Below are positions 36,201-51,200 of a DNA stretch of 64,000 bases, in pieces. The stretch's first letter is position 1. Each line of letters starts with the position of its first letter. The stretch is from Rhyacophila brunnea (lineage: Eukaryota; Arthropoda; Insecta; Trichoptera; Rhyacophilidae): assembly GCA_022495005.1 (NCBI GenBank), contig JAGYXB010000518.1, positions 310,001 to 374,000 on the forward strand, given 5' to 3'. The position numbers and the translations under genes are program-made. Below the pieces are notes generated by a model. It saw only the letters and a list, made by a program, of their open reading frames with translations. It ran no database searches and was not told the origin of the DNA.

Positions 36201-39200
36201 TCTAATATCTTCTATCCCATAACAGCAACATTTATTTTGACCTTTTTCAATTTGGTAGCCACCTTTAAATTCGAAAATTCGGTATTACATAATACTCTTC
36301 TTCAAAACTAAATACAGAAGAAGACATGTATACTGAAAGACCACAAGCCAAGATTTTTTTTGTGTTACTAGAATTATTTTATGAAAATAAATGCTTTAAT
36401 AAGTGCTTTAAAATGCTATTTCAGATCCCTGTTATTTTGTTAAGTAATTAAAAATGTTTTGTATTTTTTTTTTAGCTAATCAGGAGACAATTGTAGAGTT
36501 GATAGGGTTCGCAAAACGGGTGACGTCCGTGACCCAACCCGTAACAAGAAGAATCCCATCAGAAAATAACATGAAATCAAAGTCCCTGGGAAACTTCTCA
36601 CCTGGCAATTCAGAAGATGAGTCTATGATAGTTCGGACAGAGATCACGTTTGATTTTCATCGACTCAGCGTGCTACTTCTGCGTGCGTCCATGCAAGATG
36701 GAAATGTTATTGGGAAGAAGATTGCTACAGCTACTATGAGTGATGCCAAAATACAAGCGACCGTCGGTAAATAATCCTTTACTTTTATTGGAGCGGGTCA
36801 AAGGTGAATCGGCCCAAGCCACAATTTTCCTGTTCGAGATTGATTTGGATTTGAAATGTCAAATAATCATTTCATAAATTAAAAAATGGCCCTAGCTAGA
36901 AATATCAAATCCACATTTCAAACAATATCTAATTTATATAATAAATTTAAAACAAGGTTTCAACCGCAAATTTAACAGATACCGTCATTCCGTCAAGTTA
37001 AATATTTTTTTAGTGTGTAGGCATATTCTTTACCTTTCAAACAATGTATCATTCACTGCTCTGATTGAAATAGGCATGGCTAAGGTGACATCTTTAAGAC
37101 ATTTTATGTCAAAAGCTTGTTTCTAGAGAAATGTTTATGTTATGATTGATTTAATTAACAATTACTTGGTAGATAATGTTTTAAATAGTTCAGTACATAA
37201 TAACATAATTCTATAAAATATTTTTCAATATCAATAGCTATTTCAGTGTATACACTCTTTCTAAATTGAATTAAAATATTGCTTGTTTTTTGTGCACAGC
37301 AAACACAGCAGTGGAAATGAATGGGTCCCTGGGTGGTCTTCAGATTGTATCTCTCTGTCCGGGCACCATGGTTCACCAGAGGATCGTGTCGGTGGGACAC
37401 GATCCTCTGGCTCACCACAACATCATGATGTCTACTGACCTCCACCTCGCTCATACTCTCGCCCAAGAACTCTACCGCGGCTTGAACATGTCTTCTAAAC
37501 CTGAGGACGAGGAAAAAGCTCTCACCTTCAATATTAAAAAGACTATGAACGATGTTGTTGATGATGATATTTCACATAAATCAGATAAAAATGGTGAGTT
37601 TTAGATTTTCATTGCTTCCAACAATGAGATTTACCATTTATAAGAATCTTTTGGCATTTTGGAAATATATACATTGCCAGATAGGTAATTTTTTTCTTTA
37701 GGTACCAGTTTATAATACTTACCATGTGAAAGACATAATTCCCTGTTTATATTCATTCTCTGAAATGAAACTTTTCCAATTTAATTAATGTTGTAAAATT
37801 TTATAGTTTGTCCATCTTTACCAGCAGTAGTGGCGACCTGGGAGTTTTTTTTCAGATTGGAGTGCGTTCTGTCATTTCTTAAGACAGTTATTATCATCAA
37901 TATTATGGTAATATACAATAATTTCGAATCACATAAAGATAGTAATTTATCTGAGGTGATTAGAATTTTTGATTAGAAGACTATATTCCTGATCTTTACC
38001 TATTATCTTAAGAAAATTTATTTATGCTTAATTAATCTCTGCGAAAATTGCTTTGGTACAGTTTTAGTCAGTTCGCTTGGAATATTTACATGATTTTCTT
38101 TTGTATTCTCAGATGATGTGAGCGTCAGCATTTGTGTGCACATGGCGTCCGTATGGTACACCCATTCCGGAATATTCATCGGAGAAATACAGTCTTGTGC
38201 GACAGAATTTAAACAATATCTTTCGAACCTCGCCCGGTCTATCAAGGCTGCAGCTACCGATATGGCAATTGGCTTAGTTCAAACTAGGTAATATATAAAT
38301 ATTAGTAATAATACCCACAGCCACAGCTATCCGATATCTTTTTCGGTATTGTACAGTATGATGTTCCTTCTCCTTTTTTTCTTGACGTTTCAAGCGACCG
38401 TCTTCCTTCTTTCAGAATAAAATAATATTGTACAGACTTGAAATATATTTATTCTTTTATATGATCAATTTCCAGGGGCGAATCTCTGTACAGTAACCCT
38501 CGAGTGTCTGGTTCCATGGAATGGGTCTCTCCTCGAAGGCCGCGGTCAATAAGCATTGGCCCGCCTCAAGATTCTGATGCAGGATTGGATAACATTTCAT
38601 CAAGAATTCATTTACAGTATGTATTATTTATTACCATTATATAAATCAAAATTTTGATTCTCAATTCATATTTCTTTCTCATTTGTTTATGATATCTAAA
38701 GATCATCATCTTTTCTATTTATGTATTAATAGGTAACTGTCGCTAATATACAATAGAATAGAAATATTATATACAGTCTAATAACGTATAGTTGAGTATA
38801 GTTTTTGTATTTTCGATTTATTTTTTCACTAAAACAAAATATCTAATAGTTTTGCCATGTCAAATTCCTCCAAAGGAAATTATCATATTTCGGTAATTAA
38901 TTCTTATTGTGCTGGTTTGTAGGATAGATGTTGTATTGGAGACACCGGTGGTGGTATTGCCTCGCTCTTCGACAAGTACTGAAGTGTTCGTCGCCCGTCT
39001 AGGAAATATCTCGATCGAAAATAACCCAAAATTGAATCATCACTATTCCATACAATTTCGAGATATCAATGTGTACTCGGTGAGTAATTTTTTCAGTCCT
39101 GTGAATAACGACCACCTCACAGTTTTGAGCCCAACATACATAACTTAAATATGAGATGCATTACTCTTTCTGTTACCTTTGTAGTCAAAGTCATCAGGTA

Positions 39201-42200
39201 TAGTCAGGTTACGGATCCTAAGATAAAGAATTCGTCTAAAAGATATTTAGATATGTTCTTCGTATATTTTTTCTGATTTTATTTGTTCTTTTTTTTTAAA
39301 TTTTGGTAATCTGGAAAAAGACTTTGCCTCGCAATCAAACTATTTAGAATTGCCGAGTTGAGGGCCTTGGGCTCATAGCCCCTTTATCTGTTGGATGAAT
39401 TCAATTGAAAAAGTGAAATATAAATATTATACTTAATAAGTAGGGATTGCAATACCGAATGAAAATTTCAATACCGGTTTTTCGGTATTTCTTATTGAAT
39501 ACCGGTGTTAATACCGGTATTTCTTAAACATTAAAAAAAAGAAGTAGGTGCTTATAAATAAATATAGCTATTAAAATCTTTTTAAAATATTATTTTATAG
39601 CAAAAACCTACATACCTACATTTATTATGTTGACATGTATTGATCATAATTGTAGAACTAGTGATTTTTTACGAATAATTTGAATATATTGATAATTTTT
39701 ACTAAGCCCTCAAAAGTTCATCAAGTGCAAATAAGTTCCGGCTGCAGGAAAAGCTTCTTAAATTCAACGCTTGTACAGTCATCAATAATTATAGATTAAT
39801 TCAATATTTTTGTCATGGATGTTTTCTATTTCGAAATAATATTATGATAATTCATCGCGACAATTACCTATTTATATAAATATATTTGATGAAATTTGTT
39901 TTATTATTTTTTCTCTGTTGGATTCACTCAATATATTTGCATTTTAGCAGCACATAACTTATAATTCATTTTCAAAAACGTAAACGAGTGTGCTTTCTTA
40001 ATACTGAAAATAATTATATATTATATAATTTTGGATTTTTAAAACCGGTATTTCAGTATTGATAAATACTGGAATACCGGTTTTGAAATACCGGTATTGC
40101 AATCCCTATTAATAAGTTGTTTTAAATTTTCAGCTGGACATAGCAAATCATCTAAGCATTGATGGCGAATTTAACTCTGTAGAATCGTTATACAGGTGTG
40201 GATCTCAAGGAAAGCCCATTCTCCACGACACCACTTTACAATTGGTTGTGGAAAAAACATGTGCCTCACACGAAACTGATTCTCCTTGTGAACATTTTAT
40301 TCAGGTATTTAGTAATTTTATTCATTAACACGTTGATCGCCATGGGGGTCACCGGTGACCGGCATTGGATTACGTTCAGGGGGCCATGGGGGTCACCGGT
40401 GACCGGCAAAGAAGACCTGCCTTAGAGTTGTTCTACAGCGCCGGCGGGCACGCGCGCAGTGCATTTTTCAATACGCGGTGACCGGCATGGCCCTTCTGTA
40501 TATTACTGCCACTTGGCCTGAAAATATGTCTTCCCAGTCACAAAATATAGGCTCACTATAGTAGAGAATGTACATAATGAAAAAAAAAGTTTTCCTTTTA
40601 AATTGTAAATGTGTTTTTGTTGATATAAAAATAAAAATTAAATAGATTATAAAAATGTAAGTTATAAAAAATATGTAAATAATAAAAAAATAGAATAAAA
40701 AAAATGATTATAAGGTATGTATACGTATATTTCCAGTTTATGTGTATCCAGGTATTATACTACCCAATTTGAAAACTTTTATTCCGTATTTGTGCCTTTT
40801 CTGTTTATTATACTATCTAAATCTAAATATAATTCGACCGCGAAATGGCACCATGCTCTCGTCAACACATATGGACAGGTGACCGGCGAAGTGGCCGGCC
40901 CGGCGCAATAGAATAAATTAACTTGTTGGCGCCGCGACGGACACATGTGGCCGGCACATCATAAAAATCTATATTTACGTAAAAAAATCATCAAAATGAA
41001 AAAAAACATTATATTCTTTCATTACCTATCAAATAATACCTTAGAGACTAATAATCATTTTTTAACTATTTTATGTAAAACTAGTTGGCGATCAATGTGT
41101 TAATTACATTTTTTTTTAACATGTGTCCACTCCTGGCAAGCAGAAAATACGACCATTTAAAATAAAACATGACAATAACCATGAAAAACCATTTAAATGT
41201 GATGTTTGTTCTTACATAAGCAAAATGTTTTTCCCTTTAAAAACATGTAAAATAACACATACTAGAGAAAAACTATTGATGCAATTGCAATGCAACATCA
41301 CTTGACTCCAACAGGTGTTGAGAGCTATCGATTTGCATTCTTTGCACCTTTTGAACATCCCAAGTCCCCTTTACCATCTTCTAATGCTCCAACACCCCTA
41401 AAAGGGTAGTAGTGCCCACTTAGGAAATCACTGATACGGTAAGTGAGGAGGTATTTTGACAGACTGTTGTATCTAATGGTAAAATAACAATAAGATTTAA
41501 TGCTCGACAGGTAACAGGCAAAGTGATAACGCCCCTGAAAGTGTCTTTGACTCGGCATCAATACGAACAGCTGTTGGACACAGTGAGTACCTTGGCGGTA
41601 ACATCGCCGGGGCCTGGCGCGGAGCCGCAGCCCTCCTTTGTGTCCGCAGCTGACTCGACTGGAGTCACCACACTCAGCATGGACCCTCACCTCAGGGCGC
41701 AGATCTTCAGCCCTCACCCCCTCATTAGTCCTTCTGTTGAATCTATTCAGCATATTAAAGGTGGGTACAACCATTGGCGGCCCTAGGCTTGAACACTTAG
41801 GGGGTCATTTTTAAATAAGTAATAATATTATTTGAACTTGGCTTTTCGTTGTATACTTAAAAAACGTATTGCAAATTGGGTTTTTATACATTATAAAAGA
41901 AGTGCTAGAAATTGTTATAGATAGGTACCTACTTACCCTTCAAAAAAATGTCCATTTCACATCAAACAATCAAACACATTTAATAAAAACATCATAGCTT
42001 TTTAGCTTCATTTTTCATTTAACTGTCACTGTCAGAAAAAGTGTTGTGTACTGTTATGGAACGGCGGTTATGGAAATACTTTTTATATTTCCACTGATTT
42101 TATTAGAAGGTAAATTTTATGATAAATATAGCAGATGACATTTTAATCGATAATTTGTATACAATGGTTTAACACAATGAATGCAGTCAATGCGTATTAC

Positions 42201-45200
42201 TCTCAGATTGGATTTAAACTAAGCTGCATACAAACATTGAAATTGCATATGAAAATTTCAAACAATAGGAAGCGATAACAAATAAGTATAAAAAGGTTTA
42301 CCAAAACAAAACACGCTCGCTCATTTTATACCTGTTTCATTTTAACACATTGAAAATTTACATCTCTTTCATTTCTGGCAATGACCTAAATGACGCCTAA
42401 TACGGCGACAAAATAATATGAAGAAAAAGAAAAAGGCTTTGTGCTTCTCTTCGTCTGACATAGGAAAAATGAGAGAGAAAGAGAAATATTTATAAATATT
42501 TTATCCCGGCAGATTCTGAAATGACCCAAGGTATACACTATACAGCAACCGATCGTGATTCCTTCTGTTTAAACTTTATACACACGGTTAGCGTGCGTCC
42601 CGAGTTGACGAGTTAGCCGATAATTATAAGACATTGTATCTACATCTTATATTACAACCTACATAGATTGTAAGATATTTATTTTTGGAGGGTCAATGAC
42701 CAATTGACCTAAGGGAGCAGCCGCCAATGGGTACAACACTTATTCAGTTAATAACATAAGTTAGTAACGTTAAATTATTGCCAATCCAAACTATAATTGA
42801 AATTTATACTAATTTCAGTTTAACAATACATATTATATTCATTTCCTAGGCAATGAAAAACCTTAATATTTCGAATACAGATAATTTGTTAACACATTTA
42901 CCATAATTCGAATTTTTCACCTCGCAAAATGATATTCATATACAATTGATGAAAACTAGATAGAAATACATAAAACATGCAGAACATGGGGAAGCAAAGT
43001 TGCGACTGAGAGTGTCGCATGCAATCAAACTGCCAGACTTTCATAAATAATACATAATTTTAATTCAAAGCATTAACTTAAACAATCATTTTATTACAGT
43101 AATATGAATAAAAAGACAGTAATAGTATCTTTAGAATTTAACTTTATCTCACACCATTTTTATAAGTGACAGCTGTATTTATGCCAATTGCAAGATATTC
43201 AAACAAGTTTGTCGTTTTCCTTCGGCACATTATAGTGCCTGTACACGTGCATGGATTTACTGGCAGCAATAGTGTGTATTTTAAACTATCGTGACAATAA
43301 CTGTTTACACGTAAAAGTCCTGACTGTCTCTCCATTCTCATTCTTCAAGAGTGAGCGAGACGCGATATTGTCATTTTATGGTACTATTTGACAGGCAGTG
43401 AAAATCGGTTAACCTCAAAATTCATTCGTAATTGGTTTTTTTTCCTGGCAGGTTCGCCACTATCGTTCTACTGCGCAGGCGCAGATCGAAAAATTCTCAA
43501 CTGTCGTATGAAAATTCAGAAGCTTCCAAACTTTTTTGATTCATGCATGCAATCTTGCAACTGCAGGATAATACATGTTTACACGTACATTTTCTCATTA
43601 TGGCCGCTATAATACATACTAGAAGTAAATCCATGCACGTGTAAACGGGGTATTACTTCTCTGTGATTTTATATGTATTAAATAATTTGTAATTCATTTG
43701 AAAAAATTAACTTATTTTCAGTGAACTTTCAACTTCCCATATTTACTGTCGAACTGAGGGGAGATTTCGGTAAAGGAGAGCAGAGCTTAGTGGATTTATC
43801 TTTTAGAGATTTCTTCGTTGATTACGACAAGTGCCAGCTACATGAAACTAATATACAGGTAATTAAATGCTTTATGTGTGTCATACTGTATTGTAATATT
43901 ATTTAATCATCTTTTTATAGATAGCTATTTCATTTTTGATTCACTTTGAAATTGGATAGCTGACACATAAGTTTTTGCAATTTGCCAGGACAATTTACAC
44001 TTATAATATCGCTCCACGAGAAGTCCGTCATTTATTTCAAATGCGATATGTCTACCACCAAGGCAGGATGACAACATTGTATCACATATTTTTACGCGTT
44101 TGACTGTAATTATAATAGTAAAATTACAAAAACATAACTCAAAACTCTATGCTTGCACTTGTAAAAGAAAGAATTACAATGAATATTAGTTACCCAGAAT
44201 GAACATAAATAAAAAATAGCGATTTGTTTGAATTTAGTAGACAAGAAATGTTATTATACATTTTACTGTCATACTTTTACTCATGGATCATATCAATAGG
44301 GCAATATAAAAGGGCGGAGATTTTTAATCATACATATTACGATAATTCTTATGAGTATATAAAATTATATTATATTTTAGACATTCATCTGTCTGATCTC
44401 AAAGTCGGTGTATACACCCACGGTGGCCACGCGGCTTAAGCGTTGGACTATCACGCCGTGGGTCCCAGGTTCAAATCCTGGGTCTGGCGAGTACACATAT
44501 TGTTTTTCAATTTGTGTGTGAGTCAGGGTATGGACCAAATAGGTTGAGCAAGTGGCTGACATCCATTTCTCGTAAAAAAAACAAAAATCTGTTAATACAA
44601 ACCTCTACTCTGTGGAGGCCCATATGATCCTATCAGGATCGGACATGGTCGAAAAAAAAAAAGTTAGATTATGCGATGTGCCCGGTGTACACATAGCAGT
44701 ATATTATTGTTTGCAGTGTCTATCAATCACCTGTACGGACTGATGGATCAAAGTACATTTGATAATAATGGAAAACAAATGACATCTTAATTAATTTTAC
44801 AATTTAGATTCACTTTAAGAATATTTATATTATTATTGTATTCACTCTAGAAGGAATCGAGGATTTTATTTATCTCTTTTGTTTGTAGTGATCAAATAAC
44901 AATACTTTGATAGCAAAAATGAGTATTTAACTAATTCATAAAACATTTTTCAGATGTCACTACGGTCAATAACAATGGAAGACTTACTGAGAGAGGTCGA
45001 TTCCCGTCACCGATTTATGATGGTCTCTCACAAGCCGCTTATTCCGAAATCTGATTTTGTCTCTCGATCCAGTCCAGACTTGAGGGTAGTCGGATACGAA
45101 GCTTTAAATATTCTCTCACAAAACACATCCCTTTCAAATATGAGGTTCAGAAGCTCCTTGCCCGATAAGTTGAATAAGAAACACAATATAGAAAATATTC

Positions 45201-48200
45201 CTGCTCCGAATGCATCAAATCGAAGATCCGACAGAGACATTTCTTTTCCACAAGATAATCTTGTTTTGATATCTATTCAACTGAGAGACCCTCAACAACC
45301 TCTCTTCAACGACAAATATAAAAATGTAAGCGCACAAGACAGTTATTTTATATGTTAGATAATATATGCCCATATTCATTTTGTGGTACTTAGACAACTA
45401 TTAAATAATTTGAAGCATTTATGTAGAGAATTAAATTTTTCCAAAATGGTTACAATATGTAACTTTTTATTAATTGGGTAAATCTGATTTCTTGATACAT
45501 TGTTTTATTTTGTAGGTTCGTAAGGTCACGAAAATAGATTTCAACTGCCTAGATCTGGTGGTAAGTGTTGACAGTTGGGTAGTGGTGCTCGATTTCTTCG
45601 GAATGGGTTCAGAAGCGGAGTCAAACAGCGATAAGAAATTGCATTCAACCAAAAAAGACAACAAATCACAGCCTGTTGAAATAGGTAAATAATCCTGTCA
45701 TACTTATACTTGAAGAATGGATTGGTGTCAAATAAGACTGTTGTGTAATTTAAAAAAATCAGTGATTCTAAAATGACAGACAATACATTTAATAATCCTT
45801 GCCATTTTGTGCAGGTGAAACGGAAACAGAAATGTCTGTGAGATCTTTGAACGTGGTCTTATTGAGGCCTCAGCGGGAAGTGTGCCGCGCCAATATATCT
45901 GGACTAGAAGTTTTGGTGATCGGCGGAAGTGCTTCTGAACCAGGAGGAGACGGCGGCCGCCGTATATCTGGAACTCTCGGTTCCATGTCACTCACCGATC
46001 TCTCCCCTCATGGTCGAATATGGCGTGAGCGATTTATATCATCTGGCAAGGAAGCGCTTAATTTTCAATATGAGAGGTATTTAAAAAGTCCATAACCTTA
46101 ATACACATTCTGTTATTACGCGATGAAAAGTTGTTATTCATATTCTTCAAAATGATGTATGACCTTAGTTATATTATTATGTTTGATTGTTTATTTTCCA
46201 GATTTCGCCCTGCTGATGCTTTAATAGCCGATTGTGATACAAGACTACTAATCGAGATGAGTTCTATTGTCTATGTCCACACAAAACGGTTTATAGGGGA
46301 GATTCAGGCGTTTTTCCGAGAATTTTCTCAACTCCAAAGTGTCATCAGTCAAGCCAGGCAAAAGGTATTAACCTTTTATAATTTAGCAAACTTTAACAGC
46401 TTAAGTCTTGAATTATGCGTAATTTAATAACAATTAGAACCGGTTCCATCCACATGGACTCATAATCTCACGATTGAAAATTCTGCGTGGGATTGTAATC
46501 CATGGTATGCGTACACAATAATACGTACATATGTACGTATTTTATTCAGTTATCACACTTCAAGACCCAAGTGAATTTGTTGAAACTCGATTATTATTTA
46601 CCATGGATTATTTATTTTTTATCATGGATTTCTTTTTTCTTAAAAATTAATTGGCTTTTTATTTTGTTATAGGTTTCCGTTACAGCAAATTCTCGATCCA
46701 CCCGTATGCAGATGTCAATTGAATGTTTTTCTTCCGCCATCTTGGTTCCGGTAAGCAGTGGAAGCACGTCTGCTCTTGTCGCTGACTTGGACAAACTTTC
46801 TGTCCACAACACGTTCAAGAAAGCCGGCACAGATGGAACAATCAGTACTATTAGAGATCCAGATGATCGTAAGTTTTTTTAATTATACAGTTTCCATTTT
46901 AGTTATCATAACCCTTTCTTTATATGCACTACATTGTCTATGGAATTAAGTGGGTTTCTTGTAATCATAGATTTTTTCTAAATGAAATGTATATTTTTCT
47001 ACATTCATACAGAAAAATGGAACGTTGAGAGTGACAATTAATAAATATTATAGTAATGGTGATTTTCTGTATAACAGTTGGGTGATATTATATAAAATTT
47101 AGTCCAAAAGTCCAAAAAGAACTTTGAAACTAAATAAATTCTACATTTGCTAACTAAAAATAAACAATAAATAAAGTAATTGGTTGAAAATTGAGTGGAC
47201 TGTATGGAGGGTTGTTGGGATCGACGACGGAAGTGTGGGAGCACATACTAACTTTGATGTTGAATAATGACAATTAGCACAGGATGCGCTCTAGAATAAA
47301 CTGTTAACACACGACATTTTGAGAATTCTTATGATTCACTGTGCGCTGTTAACTGAGGCCAAACATTCACTGGTGTTATATCATCCTGTGGTCGTATGCT
47401 TCTCAAATTTCATTAATATCGGTGACTGGGTTTAGTGGTTTAGAATCAAGGCAGCAATAATAGGTACTTATCTTAATTGGTAGCCAGCGTCAGGATCTTT
47501 CCAAACTTCATTCTCAACGTATTTGCTCTTACAAATAATTTAATTAAACAATTTTTTTAGATTCAAGAATGTAATACATACTTATTCTATATTCAACATA
47601 CATAATTCATAAAAGCAGAGACGCTTCAGTAACATGACTTAGTTATTTTCATCATAATTAAGTAGGGTTTCTGAAGTTAATGTTAAATATTAATAGTGTT
47701 GCTAGTATTGAACTACCAAAAAGACAAAAAATATTATGTTACCATAGGTAAGATAGGAATTTGTGGTAAAGAATATTTAAATTGAAATTATTATTAGCAA
47801 TTTTAAATCATCTGTTCCCAACCTTAAAAAATACAGTCAATGAATAATATGAAACAATATTACAGTATTACGGTACTAGTCGGTTATCCTGGATACAGCG
47901 GCAAACACATTGTTAGGATAACCTAACCTAACCAAACCTAAACTAACCCAAACTAACAAATAATCCAGTATATCGGCTATTTTAAAAATGTGTTTGCCGC
48001 TGTATCCAGGATAACCGACTAGTACCGAAATTACTTATTTCGATTTCACCATTTGTCTTTAAATACTGCAGGATGGAGCATATAGACCTCCTCTTAGGAT
48101 TGATAGTTAGCCATTCACTCAACCTCTTGAATCATGCCCCAGATTAAAATACACAGTAATATATTTATTGAAAAAAAAAAAAATGTGAATTTTACTAGCG

Positions 48201-51200
48201 GGGTTCGAACCCACAACTTGCTGATCACATATGCAATATATTTATTTCTGCTGTACAACAAATGCGTTGTGTTTACAATTTCTTTTATTCATTGTTTTAG
48301 CTGTGAGGGAGCTTCTGGATGTTATGACTATACAGTTGAACAATATGGATTTATATTGTGGTGAGAGATTTGGCACAGGAATCGAATCAGAATCAAGAAA
48401 TGTGGCTAACAATGTGAACACGCCAGGAGGTGGCGTTGACAGAAATTGCTTACTCATCGGACCAGTTGGAGTGGTGATCCGGCAAGGCCCATCATTGCTG
48501 GCTGACAAGTGCATTTTAGTATTGCAAGTTGAAAAAAATCTTGAAGACTATCATAATGGTATGTATTCATCTCAAACCATTCTCTTCTTAGTTTTGCCTC
48601 TTTTTACATGTCATTGCTGACAACCTTATAAAAATGAAAAGAAAACACTTAAATCTCTGGAAATTTATGGAGCGACCCTGGCAACAGCAACTAAAAAGAA
48701 CATGCAAAATTAATGTTGTTTATTAATGGCCCACATGCTCAGCGTACGTCAAAATGGAGCTTTTATGCTATTTTCAAAGCATGATCTTGGACATTCCTTA
48801 AACGTTGTAGATAATCTATTTACATAATTTTGAAGCCTTATTATCCTTTATATTTATTTTAAACATTTGATGACTGCATAAAGTATTTTTATTACATAAA
48901 ATAGTATTCTTTTAAACCTCTCGCTCTAATGTTTTAGAATATAGTCATATTTCAGTACATCCATGTGCAGTGGTGTTAAGATTTTTTACATTTATTAATT
49001 TTTAAACGCATTTATAAAACCATCAGTATAATTTATGTCGACATTATTGTAGTTAAATATTTACAATAAAAATTATATTGATAATCTCTGTGATCCCAAA
49101 TTTGACAAGAATTAGGCATTTTATTATTCAAAAAATGGACAAGATTTACACATTTAAAGATAATTTTAAAGATATTGATTATATGCTATGTATTTGACCA
49201 TTCAAATGTGATAATATTCTACGAATAATGTTTGCTATAAAATAATTATTGACCTAAGAATAAGGTAGTATTTTTTTGAAATACCCCATTTCTATTGGCA
49301 TTTCCCAGTGGCTAAGCTACAACATACGGCCGTAGCCATAAATTGACAAACAATGAATGAAGTAGGGAGTAAGATCATGTTAACGCGCGTGTTTAATATT
49401 TTATGTACAATACTCATACAAATAATGAAATTTAAATAAGAATGAATTAAAATGAAGCATTTGATATCTATGGTGGTCAAATGACTACTCATAACCAGTA
49501 TTTTCACTAGTTTACAATGTCAACTATCGTTGATTTGTACTTTTGATAATTATTATTTTAGTGGCTGATATGAGTATCCAAGGGACACTTAACACCCTCG
49601 ATGGTGCAATCGACCTTGTCCAGTACAAGGTGATAAAAGGTTTATTGGCAAACAATCTCGGTGAAAACACAGACGACCTGTATGTCTCGGAGCTCTCCTA
49701 TATCCCTCACTCTTCCACCCTCACTGATGACAAAGTCTGGATCCTGACTTCCATACGGTTGGATTTACTCAATGTGACATTACGCCTGGAAACTGAACAC
49801 GGGGAATCTTCCCTGGCCTGTATCAATTTTATAAAATCTCGACTGGTTGTTGAAACTTTCTCTGACATGACTCAAGTAATAGATCTATTGTCTCAGGTAA
49901 TTACAACTATCACATGTTTAATGGATAATTATTTTTTATAATCACATTGCAGCGTTGCCAAACTATGTATGTACCTAGCTGTTTTTTTGCAGTCTGATAA
50001 GATGTGTAGCAAAAAAAAATTCAAAAGTTGTTTTTGCAGGTGTATTGATTTTACATGTCCCTTTGCAGTCTGTTGAATTCCCGCAAAAAAAATATCTAAG
50101 GTAGAAAGCCTACAGAAGGCAGCATGGCGTAGTGAGGTGTATTGCTCAACTCACACAAAAAGAAACTCCACAAGGAATCAATTAACGACGATTTCAGATC
50201 GATTGGACCAATAACATAAAAAATAGGCCTGAAGCGTGAGAGGCACCTGGCACATTGTATTTTGGCTGTGGTCGCACCACTCGTAAAGTTAACACCCACG
50301 CTGTCACAACACTGCCTTATGTTGGTTTTACTATAAAGTCTTCTAAAAGATGCTTTTTATTAGTTAGGGCATTTTTCGTAATTATTCGAGACAAGACTAT
50401 TATTTTTATGTTGTATATGACATATTATTTTTGGAAATTAGTTATATTTTCTAAAACCCCAGTTGCAGTCCGTTACCTTTTGAATTTTGTAGAAATACTA
50501 TCCTATTAATAATGATTTTTTTATGATATTTTAATAAGGGGTCTTTTCTGAAACTCAGTTTTTTGTTGAATATAAAGTAGTAAAAATATGCAGATCTTAA
50601 TGCACATAATGATAGATAATATCTCTTAATAATATTGTCCGAGGACACTCGATGGAATTTGAATTTAAATTCATTAAAATAATAGATATTACAGCGTATA
50701 CGTGGTAGACACCATTATTATGGTTTTGAAACAAGGTGCTTCTTTTTGTTTTATAATCCATATCGTAGAATTCACAGAAAAAAATTCTATACCATACAAA
50801 TAGTAGATATTATGTTGGCTTGTAAATCAATAGCTCTATATTTTGTATTGTAGCTATTATATTATAATAATTTATTCATATTTATTTGTAGGAGATATCG
50901 TTATCGGACACTCGTTATAAAACCGATCCGGTTAATAAAAGGTCAAATGTCTTCACAAATATCGTAAAGCCGATGGGTTTGGAAATGGATAATAATGGTC
51001 AACATTCAGTGCAAGCAGAGGTTCATGCAAGGTATATTTTTGAAGCAGTTACCAATACATATTTATATAATGTATTATATATATATATATATATCACAGA
51101 TTAAAATGTGGTTAAAACACTTCACGATTCTCTTTTTCATTTTCGGTAATTTACACAGGAAGCGCAAAGAGCATTCTGCTTACACGATCCTTGTAAATAA

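Noticed and set aside
41325..41774. 149-codon antisense open frame
   Set aside because: It is the shadow of GC-rich Vps13D exon 26; the sense frame has family similarity and splice sites.
50090..50300. Compositionally distinct intron block with CGACGATTTCAGATCGATTGG
   Set aside because: It looks like an old repeat, but I found no second copy or inverted end within the window to define it.
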